A DNA stretch of 51,426 nucleotides, from contig JABIPA010000001.1 of NCBI GenBank assembly GCA_018698675.1, forward strand, positions 1 to 51,426, given 5' to 3'. Origin of the DNA: a bacterium (GTDB lineage: Bacteria; Margulisbacteria; Marinamargulisbacteria; JABIPA01). Both the position numbers and the translations under genes were made by a program. This document shows, in pieces, positions 29,012 through 36,696 of this stretch. The notes below the pieces were generated by a model. The model did not search any database. It had not been told where the DNA came from and worked only from the letters and a program-made list of their open reading frames with translations. The stretch's first letter is position 1; every line of letters begins with the position of its first letter.

Positions 29012-30332
29012 CAACCTCATCCTCCTCATTATTTTCTTTAGATACCTTCTCAGGGTGTTTAATAATCTCAAGTTTCTTTATTCGTCGCTTTCCAACGTCT
29101 TTAACATGAATTTCTAGATTTTTATACTCCAAAATCTCGCCTTTCGCAGGAAACTCACCTAACATATCTAACACAAGACCTCCAAGGCTGTCAAAATCTT
29201 CGTCTTCAGGAAACTCAACGTTTAGCTTCTCACCTAGATCATCGCAATGAATTTTTGCATCTACATAAAATACGTTTGGTCTCACTTCGATAAAATCGGA
29301 TTCTTCTTCCCTATCATATTCGTCGTTAATATCCCCTATGATTTCTTCAATAATATCTTCCAATGTAACGAGTCCCGACATTCCGCCGTATTCATCAACA
29401 ACAATAGCCATATGAAATCTTGATTTTTTCATTTGCCGTAAAAGTTCGACAATATTTTTGGTTTCGGGTATAAAAACAGGATCTCTCAAAAACTTTAGAA
29501 TATTAGGTGAGTTTTCACCTCTCTCTACCGTTAATAAATCTTTTGCGTAAATAATTCCGACAATATTATCAATTTTGTCTTCATAAATAGGAATCCTAGA
29601 GTGTCCTTTTTCTTTAATTAGATTAATACACTCCGAAATAGCACTATCATTTTCCAAACAAACAGCATCTGTTCTCGGGGTCATAATTTCTCGAACAACG
29701 GTATTTGAAAACTTAAAAATACTAGTAATCATTTCTTTTTCTTCTTTTTCAAGAATGCCTTCTTCGGCCCCCATTTGTACCATCGTCTTAATCTCATCGG
29801 CAGTTAAAACCTGGGCAAAATCATCTGATGACACTCCACAAAACTTGGATGCGACCGATGCTATTCCTTCAAACAACCAAATAAAGGGCTTAAAAAGAGC
29901 TAAAAACAACGCAATTGGACGAGAAAACCGGATGGCCCACTGTGAAGGGTTTCTAATCGCAAAAATCTTTGGAGTAATCTCTCCAAAAATCAACAAAACA
30001 ACGGTCATCGTAATTGTTACGACCGTCATCGCTGAGGCAAAATTTCGAACACCTAATTTTTGAAATAAAGCCAAAAATACAGCTGTAGCAAGTGCAGAAG
30101 CGGCTACATTTGAAATATTATTTCCAATCAATATTGCTGTTATAAGACGTTTTCGATTTTCAAGCAAACGAACCAAACGTCTACTACCTTTTACCTTTTT
30201 ATCTTCTAACCCTCGTAATTTTAATTTACTAATCGCTGTGTATGCAGTTTCTGAACCAGAAAAAAAAGCTGACAGGGCTATAAAAACGACAAATATAAAT
30301 AATTTTAAAAAAGCTATTAAGCTTATATCCAA
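29001..30332 (-). CDS. CNNM/CorC (HlyC) family transporter-associated protein
   Basis: This 443-residue inner-membrane protein has an N-terminal CNNM (DUF21) domain with about four membrane segments up to residue 190. Two CBS domains follow (about 205-330, containing [20 protein letters not shown]), then a C-terminal CorC/HlyC domain. Family members have been linked to magnesium and cobalt export and to membrane homeostasis. The start is TTG at 30332 with AGGAG seven bases upstream, and no ATG is available near the first membrane helix. It sits nine bases after dgkA, in the ybeY-dgkA-corC neighbourhood seen in many bacteria. Confidence 0.92.
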   Translation of the reverse strand: MDISLIAFLKLFIFVVFIALSAFFSGSETAYTAISKLKLRGLEDKKVKGSRRLVRLLENRKRLITAILIGNNISNVAASALATAVFLALFQKLGVRNFASAMTVVTITMTVVLLIFGEITPKIFAIRNPSQWAIRFSRPIALFLALFKPFIWLFEGIASVASKFCGVSSDDFAQVLTADEIKTMVQMGAEEGILEKEEKEMITSIFKFSNTVVREIMTPRTDAVCLENDSAISECINLIKEKGHSRIPIYEDKIDNIVGIIYAKDLLTVERGENSPNILKFLRDPVFIPETKNIVELLRQMKKSRFHMAIVVDEYGGMSGLVTLEDIIEEIIGDINDEYDREEESDFIEVRPNVFYVDAKIHCDDLGEKLNVEFPEDEDFDSLGGLVLDMLGEFPAKGEILEYKNLEIHVKDVGKRRIKKLEIIKHPEKVSKENNEEDEVDDK

Positions 30333-30341
30333 ATGAATCTC

Positions 30342-30713
30342 CTACCTAAATATTAGTTGCCCTATTTTCGGAATAAACAGGATTCCTCCTATGATAATAG
30401 CATTTATGCAAGCAATCAAAACAGCTCCTGCCGCAACATCCTTTCCTATCATAGCTCTGAATCTTCTTTTTCTGGTAACAAGATCAACAACGACCTCAAT
30501 CGATGTGTTTAATGCTTCCGTTACAATAACGGATGTAATTGTAAAAAGTAGAATAACCCATTCCACCGAGTTGAATTTTAAATATCCCGCCAATAAAATT
30601 GCGACGACTGCACACACAGAGTGAATACGCATGTTTCTTTGAGAATAAAAAGCGAATCCGATTCCCCTAAAGGCATCTCTAAAGCTCTGAATTTGCGTTC
30701 GTTTATGATCCAA
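30342..30713 (-). CDS. dgkA: Diacylglycerol kinase/undecaprenol kinase
   Basis: This is a small trimeric membrane kinase family of three transmembrane helices. It phosphorylates diacylglycerol or, in Gram-positives, undecaprenol. I set the start at TTG 30713, giving 123 residues, the family length, with AGAAGAG upstream. Reading further upstream would yield an Arg/Lys-rich stretch that is only the shifted ybeY frame. Marks are SFRDAFRGIGFAF, the NTSIEVVVDL catalytic segment and KDVAAGAVL. It overlaps ybeY by 11 bases. The lipid substrate cannot be decided from sequence. Confidence 0.88.
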   Translation of the reverse strand: MDHKRTQIQSFRDAFRGIGFAFYSQRNMRIHSVCAVVAILLAGYLKFNSVEWVILLFTITSVIVTEALNTSIEVVVDLVTRKRRFRAMIGKDVAAGAVLIACINAIIIGGILFIPKIGQLIFR

Positions 30714-31143
30714 TAGTAGCTCTTCTAAACCTATCAAACACTTTGTCTTGAATTTCGAACATTTCCTTTTTCTTTTCGGGCGTCTCGTCTTCATACCCCA
30801 TTAAATGCAGAACGCCATGAATCAGCAACAATGCCATTTCATCCGAAATAGATTGATTAAATTTAATGGATTGCTCTTCAGCTACTTCCCCACATATATA
30901 AACATCGCCCTCAATATATTCAGATGTTCCTAAATTGAACGTAATTACATCAGTAAATTCGTCTCTTTCTAAATGAGTTTGATTAATTTCTTTTATTAGT
31001 TCTTTGCCTACAATGGTAAATTCAAACTCTCCTGTATCAATAGCTAGATGAATCAATATGTCATTTAAGAATTCGGATACATCAAAATCCAAAGGAAGAG
31101 AGTACAAACTATTCACCCGTATAATTGGTTTATTTTTTTCCAT
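30703..31143 (-). CDS. ybeY: Endoribonuclease YbeY (variant zinc site)
   Basis: YbeY is a single-strand endoribonuclease for 16S rRNA 3' maturation and ribosome quality control. It has 146 residues. The conserved arginine is Arg60 in LERDEFTDVITF. The zinc motif normally reads HGxLHLxGYDH. Here it is His109, His113 and then Asp119, so the third ligand is Asp instead of His. Everything else fits the family. The ATG at 31143 lies inside the end of the HD-phosphodiesterase gene (14-base overlap), and dgkA overlaps its end. This order (7TM-HD, ybeY, dgkA) is common in Firmicutes and relatives. Confidence 0.93.
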   Translation of the reverse strand: MEKNKPIIRVNSLYSLPLDFDVSEFLNDILIHLAIDTGEFEFTIVGKELIKEINQTHLERDEFTDVITFNLGTSEYIEGDVYICGEVAEEQSIKFNQSISDEMALLLIHGVLHLMGYEDETPEKKKEMFEIQDKVFDRFRRATIGS

Positions 31144-33265
31144 CAATAGCCTTATCTGGTGTTTGTTCCATTATTTTACTAATCTCATCTTCGTAATTTA
31201 CACGACTATGATAAATTCCTTTAAACATATTCAAAAAAGATTTTTTAATTTGCTGAATCTCATTTAAAGTTATCGGGCATTCACTTAACTGGTCGTCATC
31301 AAGTTTTGATTTAAATATTTTATCAATTATATTTTCTATTTTGTTTAACGTCGGCTTTTCCATAGATCTAACGGCTGCTTCGACGGAGTCCGCCAGCATA
31401 ATAATCCCAGATTCTTTAAATTGAGGCTTAGGCCCTGCGTATCGAAATTCATCTTTATTCGTTTCAGTATTTATATCCTCGTCTTGCTGCAGTGCTTGTG
31501 TATAAAAAAATGATACTAATGTTGTTCCATGATGCTGAAGAATAATATCTTTTAAAACGTTAGGTAATTTATACTTTTCTGCAAACTCCACGCCATCTTT
31601 CGTATGAGACGAAATAACAATTTTGCTCATTCTAGGAGAAAGTCCATCGTGAGGATTGTCACTTCCGCCTTGATTTTCGGTAAAGAACATCGGCCTTTTC
31701 ATTTTTCCTACATCATGAAAGTATGAACCGACCCTACATAAAACAGGATCTGCCTTCAAAGACTCTGCCGCTGTTTCTGCCAAATTCGCAACCATCAAAC
31801 TATGCTGATATGTACCCGGAGCTGTTAACATTAATCGCTTTAAAAGAGGATGATTTAGATTTGAATACTCTAACAACGATTGTTGAGTCGTTATTTTAAA
31901 TAAACCTTCAAAGTATGGTAACACTGCTAAAGAAAGCATCGCGGAACCAACACCATTAATAAAGCCAACTCCGATATTCATAAAAAACCAAAGATATTCC
32001 TGCCCGTCTCCTAACGCCCCATTAATGATAATTAAAATCGCACTGCTTAACCCTACGATATTTCCGGAGGCTGCTAATTCCGTCCGTTTATATTTTTTAT
32101 ACGAAGAAAAAACGGTCACACAATTCATAGAAAAAAGGTAAAAGAACAATAAAAAATCTAACTTAAACATTACCGCAACAAGAATGCTAATAATCGTTCC
32201 ACACAACATAGATACATTAGAAGAAACAAGCAGAGATAAAACCATTGCCGCAAAAGGAATTGGTATTAAATATTTAAACTCGATCAATTCCCATGGAAAA
32301 CCCGATACAGTTACTTCCTGCAACACTCTAGCTATCACGATAACGATTAATACGGTTAAAAAAGTCGCTCCAAAATAACGATATCGCTGATGAACATAAA
32401 AATTAAAATAATAAACAAACCGCTCAAACAATAAAAACATAATTGAACAAATTAAAAATATCCCAAAAAACTTATTTAAGTTTGCCTTAACTCCATATAT
32501 ATTGAGCGCTTTTAATATTTCTATATGTTCGGCCGTTACACTTTCATTGCTATAAAGGATAGGTTCCCCTTTTTTAAGGACTGTTTTAAACGGTATTATC
32601 GATGCAATTTCACGTTGGATAGATAATTCTGTTTCCTTTTGACTAAATACATAGTTTGGCTGAATAAAATGTACCGTCATTTGATAAATAAAATCTTTAG
32701 ACTGCTCGGTTAAATCTAACACCCTCATTTTTCTGAATAAATTCAATTTTAACTCATCTGTATCTACAGTCTTTAATCCATAACTAAGCGTAGATTCTAG
32801 GTTTTGAAATATTACGTATTCTAGTGTATTTAGACTTTTATTATCGAGTTTTACCACATACGATAGTGCCGACGACGATAAAAAACCCAAGCTCTTGGGA
32901 ATTTCGGCATCCGGTTCCGTAAACTTTTTCTTTTTATATTCTTTAATTGAGGTTATTGAATTTGCGACGTCCGACTGGATCAATTTGTTAATGTTTTTAT
33001 CGACAACAAAAATACCTTTAACTAAAGATTCTCTTTTTTTCTTAAGTTCTGCCGTTTTAATAATGTCGTCTTCAGTCTGAAATTCTAAGTATCTAGGGGA
33101 GAAAACGGTCGATTTCGACTTATCTCCTTCATTTAAAGAAATACTATATGGAATATAGGGTGTAAAAATGATTAAAGTAATCAATAAGGTCCCTAATAAC
33201 GCAAGCGCGCCAACTACCCATTTAACTTCTATATTTTTATTATTTGATGGTGATCCATTCAACAT
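31130..33265 (-). CDS. 7TM-HD family (PgpH/YqfF) phosphodiesterase
   Basis: This 711-residue membrane protein has one N-terminal helix (about 15-36), a large extracytoplasmic 7TMR-HDED domain (40-260), about seven membrane helices (265-450) and a cytoplasmic HD domain (465-680). The HD ligands visible are His488, His517-Asp518, His554 and His578-His579. The Listeria homologue PgpH degrades cyclic-di-AMP. By family the same activity is likely here, though no c-di-AMP cyclase lies in the window. It overlaps miaA upstream by 26 bases and ybeY downstream by 14 bases. Confidence 0.93.
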   Translation of the reverse strand: MLNGSPSNNKNIEVKWVVGALALLGTLLITLIIFTPYIPYSISLNEGDKSKSTVFSPRYLEFQTEDDIIKTAELKKKRESLVKGIFVVDKNINKLIQSDVANSITSIKEYKKKKFTEPDAEIPKSLGFLSSSALSYVVKLDNKSLNTLEYVIFQNLESTLSYGLKTVDTDELKLNLFRKMRVLDLTEQSKDFIYQMTVHFIQPNYVFSQKETELSIQREIASIIPFKTVLKKGEPILYSNESVTAEHIEILKALNIYGVKANLNKFFGIFLICSIMFLLFERFVYYFNFYVHQRYRYFGATFLTVLIVIVIARVLQEVTVSGFPWELIEFKYLIPIPFAAMVLSLLVSSNVSMLCGTIISILVAVMFKLDFLLFFYLFSMNCVTVFSSYKKYKRTELAASGNIVGLSSAILIIINGALGDGQEYLWFFMNIGVGFINGVGSAMLSLAVLPYFEGLFKITTQQSLLEYSNLNHPLLKRLMLTAPGTYQHSLMVANLAETAAESLKADPVLCRVGSYFHDVGKMKRPMFFTENQGGSDNPHDGLSPRMSKIVISSHTKDGVEFAEKYKLPNVLKDIILQHHGTTLVSFFYTQALQQDEDINTETNKDEFRYAGPKPQFKESGIIMLADSVEAAVRSMEKPTLNKIENIIDKIFKSKLDDDQLSECPITLNEIQQIKKSFLNMFKGIYHSRVNYEDEISKIMEQTPDKAIDGKK

Positions 33266-34100
33266 TTTGAACTCGTTTAAACCAATTCATTTGCCGTTTC
33301 GCAAATTGCCTTGTTTTTGATTTGACCAATATTATCACTTCTTCTAAACCCATACTACCTTCCAAATGAGCAATAACCTCTTTATACCCAATCGCTTCAA
33401 AGGCTTTTAATTTTGGAGAATACCCTTTTTCCAATAATGCGCGAACTTCACCAACAAGCCCTGCATCAAACATTCGGTCGACGCGCTCATCGATTCTCTT
33501 TCGAATCAAATCCCTTTCTGCCGTCAATCCTATTACTTTAAAGCCAGGTCTAACCGAGGTGTTTTTTTTCAAGGACGTAATACTCAGCCCTGTTTCTAGC
33601 TTATACTCTATAGCTCGAATAATTCGTTTTTCATCATTCGGGTTTAAATTGATAGAGGCTTCCTTATCTAGTTTCTCCAATTTATTCCACAAATAGTCGT
33701 TTTCTTTTCCTTTTTTTTCTAACATTAATTCATTTCTAATATCTGTATTCTCTCCTGGCCCAGTCAGCTCGTAATTGTATAAGAACGCGTTTACGTAAAA
33801 ACCGGTCCCTCCACAAAAAATTAGTGGGGATCCATTTTTTTTCGATTCCTCTATCAAAAAATTGGATCGTCTAATAAACTCCACTACAGAATAGGGCTCA
33901 TCGGGTTCAAGAATATCGATAAGATGATGATTTATAGATTTTTGTTCTGATTCTAATACCTTTGCCGTTCCAATATCCATCCCCTTATATACTTGAAACG
34001 CATCCGCAGACACAATATCGCCTTTCATTGATAAAGCGAGGTTTAACGCATACTCTGACTTTCCGATTGCCGTTGGTCCAATAATAAAAATATTTTCCAT
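33240..34100 (-). CDS. miaA: tRNA dimethylallyltransferase MiaA
   Basis: MiaA adds a dimethylallyl group to A37 of tRNAs that read UNN codons, including the tRNA-Trp in this window. It has 286 residues, somewhat short. The P-loop GPTAIGKS is at residues 8-15 (Ile replaces the usual Ser/Gly). It is followed by DIVSADAFQVYKGMDIGTAK and a C-terminal TRQFAKRQMNWF. It has no Shine-Dalgarno sequence; a promoter with its -10 seven bases upstream suggests a leaderless start. It is the head of the miaA-7TM-HD-ybeY-dgkA-corC-glyA-pheA-serS-arsR run. Confidence 0.95.
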   Translation of the reverse strand: MENIFIIGPTAIGKSEYALNLALSMKGDIVSADAFQVYKGMDIGTAKVLESEQKSINHHLIDILEPDEPYSVVEFIRRSNFLIEESKKNGSPLIFCGGTGFYVNAFLYNYELTGPGENTDIRNELMLEKKGKENDYLWNKLEKLDKEASINLNPNDEKRIIRAIEYKLETGLSITSLKKNTSVRPGFKVIGLTAERDLIRKRIDERVDRMFDAGLVGEVRALLEKGYSPKLKAFEAIGYKEVIAHLEGSMGLEEVIILVKSKTRQFAKRQMNWFKRVQNVEWITIK

Positions 34101-34107
34101 TACTCTG

Positions 34108-34137
34108 AGTTTAGCATTAATTCATTATGAGAATCAA
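34108..34137 (-). promoter_or_regulatory. Leaderless-type promoter of miaA and following genes
   Basis: On the minus strand TTGATT and TAAACT are spaced by 18 bases, and the -10 ends seven bases before the miaA ATG. It lies in the 76-base gap after the 692-residue gene, so miaA and its downstream genes probably form their own unit. Confidence 0.48.
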
Positions 34138-34176
34138 AAAAACCACTCTGTATGAAACAATAATGCTCGTCTTAAC

Positions 34177-36255
34177 CTATTCTTCTGATGTTGTGATATC
34201 GGCAAATCTTTGAAAAGAGCTTTGAGAAACATCGCCTTTTAGAAAGGCTTCATTTTTTAGTTCACTGCCTTTACTCACACTCACATTTGAATATAAATTC
34301 ACGACTGCTTTTTGAAGTTGCTTATCTCCACTAGCAGATTCGTACATGTCCTTAAAACTTTCATCAATAACAGATTCATCTCTAGATCTTACATCATCAA
34401 CACTTTTAGCCATATCTCGGCCACTCATTTTGTTAGCCTGTAAAATTCCTGATAAGACCTCTTCTTTGGCTTGATTATATAAATGATTTAATACGAACTC
34501 ATCTGACGATTTTTTCGAAAGACCAAAAGATTTTCTAGTATCATTAGGATTTTTTTTGAGATTTTTTTCCAACTCTTCCATTTTTGAGTGTAACCTTCCC
34601 AAGACACCCCGCTTAGGGTTTCCTCCTTCGTTAATTTTAGCTCGAAGAAAGTCCGATCTATTGCCTAAGTTAGCAGCGCCTCCAACAGATCCTCCATCAT
34701 TCTTAAGTTGCGCATTAATGACTTCCGTTCCTAGTTTTGCCAAATTGCTCATTTGATTCAGAATTTTCACAGAATTCTTCCCGTTCCCGGTATCTAAAGA
34801 CGTAATTGGATTTTCATTTACTTTCTTACTCACCTCATTAAACTGTTTGGCAGAAGAAAACCCGTGTGATTTTAATATATCCATTTTTAAAGAATCGCCT
34901 TCGACACCAGGAGGAACCGTGCTTAACCGAAGTTTTATGGCTTTTAAGCCAACCTGCATTGATGTCACCTTATTTTCGATTACAGACCTTTGTTTTTTTA
35001 GTTTTTTAGTGTGCCTATTTGATCGATGTTTCGAGTAAATAGCATACCCAATACCAACTGCCAATCCAGCACCCATTAGCGCCCACCCAACGGGATTAGA
35101 TGCCCCTAATGCAAATCCCGCAACACTAGCGCCTATACCTATACCAGAACCAAAAAAAGCCTTTACCTTATCGGCAATTTTCTTCTTGGCAATTCTATGT
35201 ACATTCTTTTGTAATTGACTCAATTTTTGTTTCTGATGCGGGGTTTTAACTTTATTCATGACATCTTTTAATTTCGCGCTTGATGTCTTTGATCTAAAAA
35301 AGGATTTACCCGCCCGTATCATGGCCCGTGTATCGAACACCATTTTTATAGATGTTGTCCCCAGTCCTATTCCAGCTGTAACCGTTCCTAAAACCTTTGC
35401 TAAATGTTTACCAACCGTCCCAACGAACCCGCCAATCCCTTTGGCAGACGAGAGGCCAGCTGATGTTATAGACGTCATATTTGTCGCATGCTTTGCAAGA
35501 GTTTTTGCCTTAAAATCACTAGATTCAGTTTTCAACCCTTGTACTACCATTTTTGCTTTTGATAAGTCCTTTAAGGATTCAAACCCTTTTTTACCTAACG
35601 CCGCTTTCAAATTAGTGGTAAGAACATCACTGTTACGTATTTTTGGATTAGAAAAGTTCCGAATATCTTTAGCCGAATCTGGAAATTTCTTAACGAGTTG
35701 TTCAAGCATTTTTTTTGAGGCATCTGACAACGTTTTTATTTTGGTGTTGAAGTCTCCCCATTTTTTATGGTCTCCTGCTGCAGATAGTAGTGAAGATGCC
35801 AATTTATTTGCACCTCCCAAAATTTCAACAGATGACATGCCCACTTCTAGGCGACTTCCTATCGGTTCAAAACTTTCGCCGATTTTTGCATCAGCAATTG
35901 ATGACCCCAATTTGGTAACATTACTTGCTGTTTCTGCGTGTTCAGAAAGACTCATATATGAAGAATTTTCCAATTGTTCGGCAGCCTCTCCGGTTTTTTC
36001 TGCAAAATCAGCAGGACCATCCTCTTCGCCATGTACCGAAGATTCTCTCAACGCGTCTCTTAATCCATCTGCAACAGTAGATAATCCACTCGCTAGCTGA
36101 TGACTAACTCCGGGTTGATGACCAATTTCTATAGAGGTAGTAGTCGCTGTATTTCGACTACTACCCGCAGAAGCCGTAACACTTGCCCGTACTCGTCCCG
36201 CAGATTGTAACTGAGTTCTTAATCGTTGAGATACACCTGCTACTCCGCCAGACAC
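34177..36255 (-). CDS. Unrecognised 692-residue protein with two Gly-rich hydrophobic segments
   Basis: I do not recognise this family. Residues 1-60 are Ser/Thr/Ala/Gln-rich and look disordered. Residues 60-260 are mostly helical and charged. Two glycine-rich hydrophobic stretches at about 265-303 and 367-407 flank a very basic linker. The C-terminal 280 residues are charged and helical. There is no signal peptide and no cysteine-rich part. Paired Gly-rich hydrophobic segments occur in proteins that insert helical hairpins into membranes, including some toxins and secretion translocators; this is only an analogy. The start is GTG at 36255, sharing one base with the stop of the preceding gene, with AGGAG upstream. 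It is coupled to the pyrophosphatase-like gene two genes up. Confidence 0.8.
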   Translation of the reverse strand: MSGGVAGVSQRLRTQLQSAGRVRASVTASAGSSRNTATTTSIEIGHQPGVSHQLASGLSTVADGLRDALRESSVHGEEDGPADFAEKTGEAAEQLENSSYMSLSEHAETASNVTKLGSSIADAKIGESFEPIGSRLEVGMSSVEILGGANKLASSLLSAAGDHKKWGDFNTKIKTLSDASKKMLEQLVKKFPDSAKDIRNFSNPKIRNSDVLTTNLKAALGKKGFESLKDLSKAKMVVQGLKTESSDFKAKTLAKHATNMTSITSAGLSSAKGIGGFVGTVGKHLAKVLGTVTAGIGLGTTSIKMVFDTRAMIRAGKSFFRSKTSSAKLKDVMNKVKTPHQKQKLSQLQKNVHRIAKKKIADKVKAFFGSGIGIGASVAGFALGASNPVGWALMGAGLAVGIGYAIYSKHRSNRHTKKLKKQRSVIENKVTSMQVGLKAIKLRLSTVPPGVEGDSLKMDILKSHGFSSAKQFNEVSKKVNENPITSLDTGNGKNSVKILNQMSNLAKLGTEVINAQLKNDGGSVGGAANLGNRSDFLRAKINEGGNPKRGVLGRLHSKMEELEKNLKKNPNDTRKSFGLSKKSSDEFVLNHLYNQAKEEVLSGILQANKMSGRDMAKSVDDVRSRDESVIDESFKDMYESASGDKQLQKAVVNLYSNVSVSKGSELKNEAFLKGDVSQSSFQRFADITTSEE

Positions 36256-36695
36256 TATTTATCTCCTAATTTTTTAGCATAAATTTTAACAGTTTGTTCC
36301 CGAATTTCAGTTACAACTTTCCCAATTTTTGCCAATAGGTCATAAACAAACTCTTTCGTTACATCTTTTCCATTTAAACGCATTTTATTAGTGTTGAAAC
36401 TGTATTGATACTTACTGATTCCAACATCACTCTTTTCATTCAATTGAAGACCTTTTAAATTTATCGACAACACATAATATTTTGATTCAAATTCTTTTGT
36501 AATCCCTTTATTTGTCACGAGAAGAGACCTATATGTTGTCCCCAATAATTCCTTTATTTTCTTGAGCCCTAAAAACAATTTATCTCTAGACGCAAAGTTT
36601 ACAGCGTCTTTTTCTGTCCGAACTAAAGACAGTTTCTTTTCTTTTAAAACAAGCTCTCGAATGTTTACTGAATGAGTAATTAATGACTCTACCAT
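36255..36695 (-). CDS. Unrecognised 146-residue protein
   Basis: This is a soluble, Lys-rich protein with no membrane segment, signal peptide or known motif. The middle (residues about 50-100) alternates hydrophobic and polar residues as in beta-strands, and the two ends look helical. It begins one base after the pyrophosphatase-like gene and ends in a TAGTG overlap with the 692-residue gene, so all three are almost certainly translated from one mRNA. A partner or chaperone role for one of the neighbours is possible, but nothing in the sequence proves it. Confidence 0.75.
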   Translation of the reverse strand: MVESLITHSVNIRELVLKEKKLSLVRTEKDAVNFASRDKLFLGLKKIKELLGTTYRSLLVTNKGITKEFESKYYVLSINLKGLQLNEKSDVGISKYQYSFNTNKMRLNGKDVTKEFVYDLLAKIGKVVTEIREQTVKIYAKKLGDK

Positions 36696-36696
36696 C

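Noticed and set aside
34138-34176. Intrinsic terminator after the 692-residue gene
   Set aside because: A run of seven T residues is present on the minus strand, but no stable stem precedes it.
35258-36100. 280-codon open frame on the plus strand opposite the 692-residue gene
   Set aside because: It mirrors the Ser/Ala/Lys-rich minus-strand gene, has no ribosome site, no family resemblance and an unnatural Phe/Pro/Ser composition.
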